Positions 22,561-33,100 of a stretch of DNA of 64,000 nucleotides are shown in pieces. Position numbers and translations under genes: made by a program. Source of the DNA: Gnetum montanum (Eukaryota > Streptophyta > Gnetopsida > Gnetales > Gnetaceae); NCBI GenBank assembly GCA_015680685.1, contig MNCI01034304.1:1-64000 (forward strand), written 5' to 3'. Under the pieces are notes generated by a model. It searched no databases. It was not told the origin of the DNA and was given only the letters and a program-made list of their open reading frames with translations. How positions within the stretch are numbered: the stretch's first letter is position 1; every line of letters starts with the position of its first letter.

Positions 22561-24337
22561 TGGAGATCTCAGGCATTACAAAAGTTGCATAATGGCTTGA
22601 GTGGTGGACATAACTAATGTGGGACATGGGCATTTAAACACCTAGATAAGTAACTATAAAAGCAACAGAGCAAACATTGTGGGGGGAGAAGGGGATGGCC
22701 TCCTTTCTCTCTAGTGCAACAATGTGGTGCTAGATGGAAAGTAATAGTTGCAACCTCCCCTCTCCCTCTTGTAGTAGTAGGGCATGTTGTAGATAGTTGT
22801 GGGGGGAAGCAAGGGACTCTCAGCACCAGTGGGGGACTAAGCAATAGGTAGTAGGCAAATCATCTATTGAGGACTCCCCTCTCCAAAGGAAACTAGCAGG
22901 CAATGATATCCTTCTTTTTTTTATGCTATAGTAGGTAACCTACTCTCTCTCCCTATGCAAGCATGCGCACAACAAGTGATGCCAATAGCCTCTTTTCTTA
23001 CTCCTAGTCTACATGACAAGCATGTGACCTCCCTGGGTGGCATGTGATAGGCAAGTGAGCTTTCGAGGTAATGATGGTGATCGTGATAGTGACGAAGGCT
23101 TACATGGCAAACACATGAGGTTCTATTTTTCTCTCCATCCATGGAGGTGATGCATGTGCATAGCAGACCATGCGTACAATGTGTGGGTTCCTGACAACAG
23201 ATGCATGTCACTCACTATGGCTGGCAGTCTCTCTTGGTGGCAGTGAAGTTGCAGTAGGCATCTTCCCTGGATTTTCTACCACCAACAGTAGGTGGCATGT
23301 AAACGATGGCATCTATAATAGGTATGTCTATGGTAGACAACAGTAGGTGACCGTAGACAATGGTAAGCGTACGCTCCAAGTGGCAGCATGGTGGTTCAGC
23401 CTCTCCTCTCTGATGATGCCCATGATAGACAAAACAACATGCGTGCCAAGAAACAGAGGCTATGAACGACGTCTCTGCAACATGCAAAGCAGATAGCAGT
23501 GGCATCTCTTTCTCTCTCTCCCTCTCCCAATGGCTATGAGCAGTGTCAACTACAATGGTGTTTGCGGTGATGAGACAACATAAATCGGTGACAGTAATAG
23601 GGACTAGGAAAACATTTAAATTTTCTAGTTATCTATTGTATTTTCATGAAGTCTTGAAGTTCAAGATAGTTATCCTATTCATATTCCCTAATTTTCTAGT
23701 TTAGTTACCTTTTTTTTGGAACATCACATGGCCCTTTCCATCTAAGACTATTCCTAGGTTTCCATACTCATATGGGAGGTGCCCTAGGCAATAGTCTCCT
23801 CAAACGAGTTTTTCCCCGAGTGTAAGTGCATCCAAAATTTATGCATCAACAGTAATGTGCCTGTAAGCAAGAATCATAGCCTTCTTCTTATTAGATTGTA
23901 TTTCATTAGGTTCTATTTTTATGAGCACTCTAATCACAACTGTGACCCTCCCTCCTAATCTATCAATGGTAGTGGAGTATCACATCAAAGCAGCTACTGT
24001 AGCAGGACAACCGTAGCCACAACCTCAGCCTCCATTGCCACTACCATGGGCACCGTAGCTAAGAGAAGGTACCGTTAGCAACTTAGTAGCCTCCACCTCC
24101 TGGCACATCATTTGATCTTCTCTCATCTTTAGTAATTAGAGGATCCAGCTATTCATTTTTATAAGGGTGTCCAATTTTGTTATCCAAGACATCCATTTGT
24201 GTAATTTTGTACAATTTAGCACTTAGAGTCAATTAGTTGGAGTCTATCATTTATAATCCATACCTTTCCAATTTTGTAAGAAGCTTAATCATACTTTTGT
24301 TCACTCTAGAACAAGTTTTTGCTCACTCATGGGGATA
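22561..24337. other. Family-B element 3' non-coding part
   Basis: It is GT/CA-rich with repeated 'gtagacaaygrtagg' phrases at about 23270-23370. Minus-strand open frames here look like chance products of that composition. Sequence close to the purine tract (24240-24337) aligns by eye with 17085-17170. Confidence 0.4.
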
Positions 24338-24870
24338 TGATGAATCATTCAACTAGCTACATCAACAAGCATGCATCAACACAGCCCCATTAACATAGCC
24401 TCATCAATGTAGCCCGGTCGATGCATGGTTTGATCTGTCAATGCAATGTCTAGTCTTGCCTATAAAAATGTGCACACTCAATGCATTTTGACAACATTTT
24501 GTTTATAGCTTAGCTAAACTCTTGTAGATTTTCTAGTGTAGAGTTAAAATAATTTCTGAGTACCCATAGTAGGACTTCAAGGATTGTATGGATCCTTATT
24601 CAAGCATCATTGTATTTGGACACTCTAATGTGATGGCAATAAAGACAAAATTTCTTAGAACTCCTTATAGCACTTAGAATAGATTAATGTTTACTTCCAT
24701 GCACTTTATTATTAATGCATTTTACATTCATGTCCTTAGTTAATTAATACATTTAAGGATAAGACATAAGTACAACTACCTCGATCATATCATTAACACT
24801 TGGTAATCCTCGTGATATTATCACTTGGTTTCACCTATTAGCATTTATCGCTTGTTAACCCAATAGAATT
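24338..24870 (+). mobile_element. Family-B LTR, 3' part missing
   Basis: It starts TGATGAATCATT after the purine tract. U3 has repeated CATCAAC / TTAACATAGCC motifs (24360-24410), a TATA-like 'cctataaaaa' at 24462, then the family layout: 'ataatttctgagtaccca' (compare 'ataatttccatgtgccca'), 'ggatccttattcaagca', 'ggcaataaagac'. It breaks off at about 24870, before the 'ggtgtgtacggtaagtggg' block. Confidence 0.7.
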
Positions 24871-26380
24871 TATAATGAGCCACACCTTTTTGTATTCCCG
24901 TTGCACAGAATGTGAATCAAAGAACCATAACTTTTTATATTCTCGCTGCACACATAAAAAGGCCAAACACAACCAAATGTAGAATGGGAATGAGAATTCC
25001 ATTTCCATTCTGTCTTCATCTTCATCTGCAATTGCTACTGCAGACCACCTAGCCCAACCGAACTAGCTTCAATGACGCCAGCTTTGGAGCTCTGCCAAAG
25101 TGCTAGAAAGGCACCTACAATGGTGGCCCATGCTTCAGTTGCAATAACAAGCTCATCGGCATGTGCTTCTTCAACCAAGGCAGCAATAACATAGTAGGCC
25201 AGTCAACCCTTGCTGCATTCTTGCTTAACACCGAGGGCCACAACATGCACACATCATTGACAATCATAATACAATTTCTGTTATAATAGCTAAAAGATCC
25301 TTTCATTTAGGTTTCTTTTTTTTTGGATAAAATGTATATATGAATTAGGCCAATATGTTTCTTAAGTAGCTTTGTTTGAATGTATGTTTTAAGCATAAAA
25401 TTTTGCAGGTAGGGGCAGGATGAGGGGTAGAGCCAAAGGCATTCAAGGAACGATGGTAATGGCTACTGTTGAAGCTGCAGCTTGAGGGGAAGGGTCTTCT
25501 GAAGTTTCTGTGTCAACAATAGCCTTTGGTTATTAGAATCTCTTTCTAGAAACAAACTTTTTGCCAATCTTTTTATGTGTGTTTTTGTTAATTTTTTATA
25601 GTGAATTGTAATGTGTTGAACATTACATTTTGATGATTTTGTGCAATTTTCATAGTTTCACTTCAAGCTGAGCTCTTCTATCATCAGTACTTAGCATGCC
25701 TTCCTATACATTTGCATTCCCAATGCAAAAAAATTCCAAAGTTTGGTTCTGTTCTTTTTTCAATGCTTTCTGGAGTGGCAAGGAATTCTAAAATTGTAAT
25801 TTTCTACTACTATCTTGAGTAATCTTCTTTTGCTACACCCTTTTTCAATGTAAAGGAACATTTGTAAGTTCATTTTCTCTTTATCTCATTGTATATTTTA
25901 TGTAGGTTTTATCATTTCTATGACTGTGCTTTGAAATTTAGTAGTTACCATGGAGTAGATGCATTTAATTGTTACGATTGTGACTACTTTTTCATTTGCA
26001 ATATGCATTTTAATAAAATGCAAAAGTGTTAGCATTTTTGCAAACACATGAAAATTATTAGCCAATTTGAGATGTTAGCCTAACTTCAGTCATAATTTTA
26101 ACAATTTTTCTTGCTTATTGGGAGGACTTAAAGAGTTCAAATTTGATAATTTCTTCTTACCTTCTTGCATGCAGTGAGGCCTTTTCTTTGATTGATGGAA
26201 TCTAATGGATGATATGGTTGTTAACCTAGTAAATTTTAAAAATGAGAACTTCTGCACCTCTAGCAGCCTAGACCCTGGGAAGATCTCTGGTCAAAATCAT
26301 GATATGATGATCCTAGCTAATGCCGAGGAAAACAACGATGAGCTCTCTACCGACGCACATGTCTTGCCATAATCATAAAT
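24871..26380. other. Intergenic sequence, nothing firm
   Basis: The stretch 25090-25270 has GC-richer open frames on both strands but no recognised protein. The remainder is AT-rich without element ends. Confidence 0.35.
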
Positions 26381-27450
26381 AACCAATTATTTATAAATCT
26401 TCCCTAGCCAAAGAGTCACTGCAGGAGAGCCAATGATTATATTTATCTCGATTATATATAATGTATATTTATAATCATAAACATAAATGATTATATATAA
26501 TGATTATAAACATTTTATCATAAATAAAGTTGGTTATTTATAATAATTTCATTATATATATCTTATGGATAATGCTAACTGAGATATAATCATTATGGGT
26601 TAGCATTATGAATGAATGAATAATATCTCTAACATTAGGGATTATGAGTAATATTTCATCATATATTGGCTTTATTTATTATGAAATGTTTGTTGTTCGA
26701 ATGAATCTTATAATCCATAATAGCTTAGATTATAATTATGGATTATTGCTTTAATTATAATAATCTCATAACATTTATTGGATTCCATAATAATTATAAT
26801 ATAATAATTATGAATGAGGTGTTAGCAACATTTATATCTTGTCCATTGTAACAATAATGTCAATATACAAAAGCTCGTAATATAATAATAACATTATTTA
26901 TGCATTTGTAACGTGATTTTTTATATCTCCATGAATGAATATGCATTATAAATATATGTTACAGTGCCAATTTAGTTTGATCTCTTTGTATTCCTTCACC
27001 CGCATGTGCCACATGCATGGGAGTTAAAGAATCAGTGCAAGGGAGTTGAATCTCTACTCGATTAATGTCTCCGAACCCTTGAGCTTCCCATTCGTCTCTT
27101 TATATTCCCTCACATGCACACACCACATGCAAGGGAGCCAAAGAATTACTATAGGGGAGTTGAATCTCTATTCAATTGATGTCCCCCAACCCTTGGGCTC
27201 CCCATTCATCTCTTCGTATTCCCTCACGTGTAGGGCCTGACGTGGGTAATAATGAATATTTATTATTATAAATGATGGGTAATATTGAATATTTATTATT
27301 ATTATAAATGGTGATGGTTACAATTATAGTAATAATGAATATTTATTATTATTATAAACGATGACAATTATGGTTAAAGTGACGGTTACAATCATGGAAA
27401 TGGTTAAGGTGATGACGATTACGGTGTGATGTAGTATTTAAAGATATTGA
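26381..27450. repeat. Very AT-rich block with ATTATA and TATTATTATAAA repeats
   Basis: Long runs are made of short ATT/TAAT words, with repeated 'aatatttattattataaa' at about 27255, 27285 and 27335. It could be a matrix-attachment-like or low-complexity region. The 114-bp repeat is embedded in it. Confidence 0.6.
26982..27235. repeat. 114-bp tandem repeat, two copies plus start of a third
   Basis: 'ctctttrtattccytcac' starts at 26982, 27096 and 27210, a period of 114. Each copy includes 'gggagttgaatctct' and 'aacccttgrgct'. Copies are about 80-85% alike by eye. The region is more GC-rich than its surroundings. Confidence 0.85.
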
Positions 27451-27649
27451 ACTTAGGCATCGTGTTACAAGATTAAGAGGTGTAATATTGGACTTCATGC
27501 ATTTTTTGAAACATAAATTCTACTACTATTAGTCCCAATAGAGAAGGTGAAGAACACTTTATTCAAGATCAACAACAACAACCATCTACTGCAACAAGTA
27601 GTGCAACAACTATCTACTGCAACAAGTAATGCAATCTCTGCTTATATGT

Positions 27650-28075
27650 GAAGGTGCAAGGGTAATGCTTATAGTTAACCTTTAGCCTGAAGTAGGATTG
27701 GTGAATGGTGCACTTGACATGATTCATAGTATTATGTATCCTTAAGGTAAATAGCCACTTGCATTACCATTATATGTTATTGTTGATTTTGACTCCTACA
27801 TCGGATGTGCCTTTGATAACGGTAATCCTCATCATGTGCCAATTGTACCTGTGGTCTAAGGAGCATCTCGTCAATCACCATTACGGTTGGCATGGGCCAT
27901 GACTATTCATAAATTTCGAGGAATGACACTAGATAAGGCTACTATTCACATTGGTTCAAGAGAAGTCTAACGTTTGTTGCATTATCTAGAGTCAAGACCA
28001 TTGATTCTTTAAAGATTCATCCTCCTTTCTATGTGCAAAAATACAGAAAGATTTTAGATGCTAAACATCTCCAAA
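27650..28075 (+). pseudogene. PIF1-type DNA helicase C-terminal fragment (Helitron-like or PIF1)
   Basis: It reads EGARVMLIVNL*PEVGLVNG, YVIVDFDSYIGCAFD, then PLRLAWAMTIHKFRGMTLD and KATIHIGSREV. These match the superfamily 1 helicase C-terminal motifs of PIF1-like proteins, where the consensus is 'LAWAxTIHKSQGxTLDKA' (Ser-Gln is Phe-Arg here). Stops stand at a Trp position and several others, and a frameshift follows the last motif. The ATPase N-part is absent. PIF1-like helicases occur both as host genes and in Helitrons; no Helitron ends were identified. Confidence 0.75.
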
Positions 28076-28250
28076 GTAGAATTGCACAGGCAATGCATTT
28101 TGCTCAATTGGAGGATTAGGCATATTAAGTTCACACTTATCATTGTATTTTGCCTTTTGCTCAATCCTATTATATAGCTCTGTGATGTTCGTTGCAATAA
28201 ATGTGCAATGTATTCCTTCATCAACATATACGAAATATATAAACNCACTT

Positions 28251-28459
28251 ATCCCTCCTCTGTTTTTCTACCACTTACCCAATTTAGTTTTACCCTTTCG
28301 GTCAAGTTTGCTCTTTCTTTGTTTGTTCATGGTGTTTTTGAGTATTATTTATGTAAGAGACTTATTTCTCAAAAACGCCATGAACAAACAAAGAAAGAGC
28401 AAACTTGACTGAGAGGGTAAAACTAAATTAGATAAGTGGTAAAGCAATAGAGGAGGGAT
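28251..28459. mobile_element. Near-perfect hairpin with 92-bp arms (foldback element candidate)
   Basis: Arm 28251-28342 and arm 28368-28459 are complementary with about ten mismatches and no gaps, around a 25-nt loop (28343-28367). The outer ends are ATCCCTCCTC and GAGGAGGGAT. It resembles a foldback MITE or an inverted duplication; it could form a long RNA hairpin if transcribed. No clear target duplication flanks it. Confidence 0.85.
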
Positions 28460-28548
28460 GATTGATTCCGTTTTTAGTTATCTTGTTACCTTGTCCAGTA
28501 GTTAGGCTTGGTTAACATCATTTTTTTAAAAATCATCTCAGCGAGTTT

Positions 28549-28577
28549 ATAGATATATATACATATATATATACATC
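28549..28577. repeat. AT microsatellite
   Basis: A run of 'atagatatatatacatatat'-type dinucleotides. Confidence 0.8.
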
Positions 28578-28629
28578 TAAGCTAGTAGGTACATTGTTCA
28601 TCGGAGAAAATCATACTATCACCACTGGT

Positions 28630-28760
28630 GGTTTTAGTGGTTAGCTTAGTATTTTATTAGACAGAAAGTTGTTAATTCAAGTCACACTTACTTGAGGGGT
28701 AATTCTTCTCTTAGACAAAAAATTGTTAATTCAAGTCACACTTGAAGCATTGTTATTTTC
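28630..28760 (+). repeat. Possible tRNA-derived SINE head with 54-bp duplication
   Basis: 'tagtggttagcttagt' resembles an A box and 'gttaattcaagtcaca' a B box, spaced as in tRNA. The B-box part is repeated after 54 bp (28657 and 28711). This is weak; no tail is recognised. Confidence 0.3.
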
Positions 28761-28769
28761 CTCACTTAG

Positions 28770-29850
28770 AAAAAATTCATATGATAGAAGCTTTTTGCTG
28801 GGGCATTATTCGTTTTATAAGAGCTTTTCAATCATAGTAGATTCATCATGCAATTCAATTCTTCTCTTAAATATTAAAGATAGAAAACCTAGAGATCTAT
28901 AAAACAAAATTTAGTTTCACTTGACATAATCGTGGTCCACCACCCACACGACTGGCACAAGCCTGGATCAAATGACTAAAAGAAAAGAACCAAGATATTA
29001 TTCCTATTTTCCTTATTAAGGTTGTTTATGGTATTTTCGTACGGTCACAAAATAGGGGAGCGACCATAAAAAAAAAGAACTCCCAAAGAATTACGCCACC
29101 TAACAAAGGGGTACAAAAAAAAGGCTAATGTTACAACCAAGTTTGGACATGAATACGAACGGCGAATCTCAACATAAAAACGTATTTTTGACGTTTTCTT
29201 TTGGTATTCAAAGGATACCCTACATATGCCACTAAAACGTATAAGCTAAGAAAGCTGCAACACTGCGAATACAGTAAAAAGCGAAACCAATACGAAAGAT
29301 TGCACGGATAGAAAGAAAAGATATTACCAAATGCTTCCATGGAGGTTCAATCCGCCACATGGCGATCCTGGTAAGAACTTGGATAAAAAAAACCACAGTC
29401 GCGAGTCATGTTATGTTTCAAAGAAATTGTATACTAATTTGCAGTGCAACAACTAGAACAATCGTGATTATTCGCCCGTCCTGGATAAGCTTACAGTTAC
29501 GAAGGTCTTTTTATGGAAATTAGCAAGGAGAAAAAATGAAAACAATTGTGCTTTTGTTTACGCGGCGGATTTTGCTTGCTCCATATCTTGCAAGAAGCGG
29601 TTGAAGGGCCCACAGTCAAGAGTCTTTGTGCGTGCTTGCTTGCTTTCTCTCTCTATCCAGATCTGTGGTCGGCTTGTTATCTGTTGTTTTTGCAACAATT
29701 CAGAAAGAAGAAATTTGAACTTGGAGCGTTCCAGGTTGCAGAAGCAGCGCCATTGTTCAGGACTGAGATTTGATTGCGTTCCTCTGCCATTTCACATGCG
29801 TGTGTTTCGTGTTTGCTTTGCTGTTCGAATTTTCGCGATTTGCAGGATTT
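28770..29850. other. Upstream region of the zinc-ribbon membrane protein gene
   Basis: There are no exons supported. GC content rises from about 29450 toward the gene, as expected for a plant promoter and leader. Exact promoter elements and the transcription start cannot be fixed from sequence alone. Confidence 0.35.
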
Positions 29851-29860
29851 GAATCGGAGG

Positions 29861-29988
29861 CTAGGGTTTGTGTTGCGGCGAGTGAGGGTTTCTAGGGTTT
29901 ACAATGGTGACTCCTGGTTGAATACGGAAGAGGAATGCTATTTTTACAGGCATTGCGTGCGGCCGAAGTTATTCTTACGAAGTGGTGA
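29861..29988 (+). promoter_or_regulatory. Probable 5' leader with two telo-box motifs and two upstream ORFs
   Basis: CTAGGGTTT occurs at 29861 and 29892; this telo-box is frequent in leaders of plant housekeeping genes. Two short upstream ORFs follow: 29904-29921 (5 codons) and 29935-29988 (17 codons), both closed before the main ATG at 30167. If transcribed, they could dampen translation of the downstream protein. Confidence 0.4.
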
Positions 29989-30166
29989 CGTTCACGGCGC
30001 ATTGCCGGAGAAAACGGAACGGGATATTGGTTGAATTTGCTCAGAGGGATATTATCGCAGCTCGGTATACTGTTACTGCATTTTCGTGTGCGGTCTGGTT
30101 TGCGTTTGTGTTTTTGCGTCGAGCGATTAATTTTTCTTATTATTCTGAGAACAAAGTAAAGGGAAA

Positions 30167-33100
30167 ATGTGCATACTCTGCGTGGCGTCGCGCTGGTCTC
30201 GGCGGATTTTGGCGGTGCTGCCATGGCTGGTGATTCCGCTGATTTTGCTTTGGGCGGTGTCGCAGCTTTTGCCTCCAGGTCTGCGGTTCGAGGTCACGTC
30301 GCCGCGTTTGGCCTGCGTTTTCGTGCTTCTCTTCAGCCTTCTGTGGTACGAGATCCTGATGCCGCGGCTCTCCGCGTGGCGCGAGCGGCGCAACGCCATT
30401 CTGCGGGAGAAGCGCAGGATCGCGCTGCTGGAGGCTGCGAAATGGCGGAAAGAGGCCACTCGTAGGTGCAGGAATTGTATGACGGCGTACAAGGATCAGA
30501 ATCCCGGCAGCGGCAGATTTATGTGTACATATTGCGGCCATGTTTCCCGGCGGCCTGTGCTAGATATATCCAATGTCGCCATTCCTCACAGTAGCAGCAA
30601 TGGTAATGCTAATAATGATCATGGTAATGGTAACTGTGATAACGGGCTTCCCCTGCCGGGAAGCATTCTGCAGAGCTGCGTTGCTAGTCTTCCGGGAGAT
30701 TTGCAGGGAAAGCCTGTTAAGGTCTGGGATGGAAAGGCTTGGAAGGTTTTGGATGGACATTTTTGGCCCAGTGATCGCCCTGCAACTGGTACTACTGGTG
30801 GTGGAAGCGGCGGTGGATCGTCTGCTGTTGCGAAAGTGGCTTCTTTGCCTCCGAATGGCTGCTGGGCGCTTGGTTTAGCAGAGCGCTGCACGGCAGAGAA
30901 GTCGTATTCTTCCGTTGTTGATATTCTTTTGCGGATTCTGGGGCTGCTGTTTCGCTCTGTCAGTTGGATTTTCAGGAAGATTTTCAGGGGCATGTCTTCA
31001 GGGGAGGATGCAGGAACCGTCTCCGGCAGAAAGACAGGATCGAAGAAATGTGAAGATGGGGCGAATAATCAGTGCAGCAAGGGCGAGAAGGCTCGCAGGA
31101 GGGCTGAGGAGAAGAGACAGGCGAGGCTGGAGAGGGAAATGTTGGAGGAAGAGGAGAGGAAACAGAGAGAAGAGGTTGCTAGGCTGGTGGAGGAAAGGAG
31201 GAGACTTAGGGATGAGGCTGAGAAGGCAAGTGAAAGACAGACGGTGTCTGAGAAAGGAAGTGAAAGAGATACAGGGAACCATAGAGAACGGGAGAGTAAG
31301 AAAGAGAGGGACATGGAAAGAAAACGCCATGAGAAATTGAAGGAGAAGCATGCCACTGAAGACAAGAGCCATGGAGATGATGTTAAGAAAAAGGTTGAAA
31401 AGAAAGATGTACATAGTAAGGCTTCATCTCGACATTTTGGAGATTCATTTAAGAGTTCGGATAAGGTTCGATCTACTCATGACATTGGTAGAAGTATCGA
31501 TTTCGGTTCCAAGGGGACAGGCAGTGGGGCGCTGAAGACCAATGTTTTGCACCATCTTGACAACGCCAAAGTTTCTTCCAAATTTTCACCTCAACCAAAC
31601 AAAACCAACTCATTCTGGGGAAAGAGCTTTCGAGCAACCTCAAGTTTGGGGATGAAGTCTTCTAAGCTAGTCCATCCTATCAACGAGACTGCAAAACAGA
31701 AAACAAGTTCAGCATGGAATAACATTTCTTGGTCCCAGGTATGGGGTAAGTCTACTAGCAGAGCTGTACAGGAAGTTTCCAGTCCAACGAATTCTGCAAA
31801 TAATGCTAAAACCACACATTTTGGCAATATGGAAATTCCTAAAACTGTAGCGAATGGCTTAAACAATGCAGTGACACCTGCACCTGTAAGTATGCTTGAG
31901 GGAGAAACTTAATCTCAGTTTGCTGTTCTAGCATAACTTTTATAAGTTTGATTCTTTATTTGACGTGCGTTGCATAGGCGAGTATGGATAATGTAGGCTC
32001 TGTTATCATGTTTTGATTAGTGAGAGCATGAGTTTTTGTTTTATAATGAGGTTGTTTCTATAGGTGATGCTTGTTTACAAACATTTCAAAAATCATTCAT
32101 TTAGATGGATAATTGGCTTGTAGGTTAGAGTCGAGCAGCAACCATCATCAAAAGTAACTGCTCAGCCCAAATCATGGCCTTTATATTCTTCTGCTTCCAG
32201 TTCTCCTTCCTCATCCAAATCTTCAGAGTGTAAGAATCAATTGGATTTAGGAAATTCAGCTGCTGCAGGAACCCATTCTTCCCAACCAGAGATACAATCA
32301 GAGGGCATTTCAAATCCCTTCGGTTTTGGATCGCCCACTGATACCTCACTTTGTTCATCAGCGTTCAGCAGTTCGGTTGTTGTCTCTCTTCCTCATGGCA
32401 ATACATTAAATGCAGTGTTTCCGCAGTCTAATGGCGATTGCATGACACCGACTTCTGTAAAAACAGACTTTGAGGATTTGTCGTTAGCAGCTGATGCCGT
32501 TTCACTTTTAGGCCCAGTTTCAGAAGCATTATACAGCTTTTCTCCAGATTTTGAAACTGAACGATCATCGCCTGGTCAGTGTAAACCTATATCTCCTCCA
32601 GCAAACAGGCCCAGGTCTGCAGAATGTCCAGTGTCAGAACTACTTCCTTCAGAAATCATAGATGTACACTCACCGACGGATGAAGTTCTTCCAAACAGAA
32701 AACAGGGGCATCCTGAAAAGCAGGAAACTCAGATCTCCTGTATTACAGAACCATGGGGATTACCTTCACTAACGCTGGATGGTCCTAATTGTGCATCCGA
32801 GAATAGCAATTGGACGATGTGGAATGCAGCACCTCTTGGTCAAAGTGAAATTACCAAATTAGGAGAGCTCAGTAAGTGTTATTGGAGTACCGAAATTTCA
32901 TGTTCAGGACCATGTCAAAGAGATGCATGTTTTACAAATGTTCCTAGCCATTGTCAACCAAATGTGACAGGTTCACAGAGTCACTGGTTAAACCAACCAC
33001 AGTTGGGTGGGATGGTGGGATCTTGGGGAGGCTCAGATCACCGGTTCAGCAGTGATGGAAGTCTTTTGGATGAAGTTAGCAAGGATTCAACACTGGCATT

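Larger units (their letters stand above)
19403..24337 (+). mobile_element. Family-B retroelement internal region with long broken ORF
   Basis: It is bounded on the right by a purine tract (CATGGGGATA) and an LTR start at 24338, arranged exactly as in elements 2 and 3; the 200 bp before the tract also resemble them ('ccataccttycc', 'attttgtaagraa'). The left part carries a long decayed ORF. No gag, protease or pol motifs were found between 19403 and 24337, so this copy too lacks RT. Confidence 0.6.

Noticed and set aside
22614-23505. Minus-strand open frames rich in Cys/His
   Set aside because: They come from GT/CA-rich simple sequence inside the family-B element; no motif spacing is consistent.
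25090-25306. A possible small gene (readings on both strands)
   Set aside because: Readable in several frames, stops in each, no recognisable family.
26981-27235. CRISPR-like array
   Set aside because: Only two full units of 114 bp with no spacer structure, in a plant genome.
30127-31414. Several long open frames overlapping exon 1 on both strands
   Set aside because: Shadows of the GC-rich real exon; none has family-like content, whereas the 30167 frame has.
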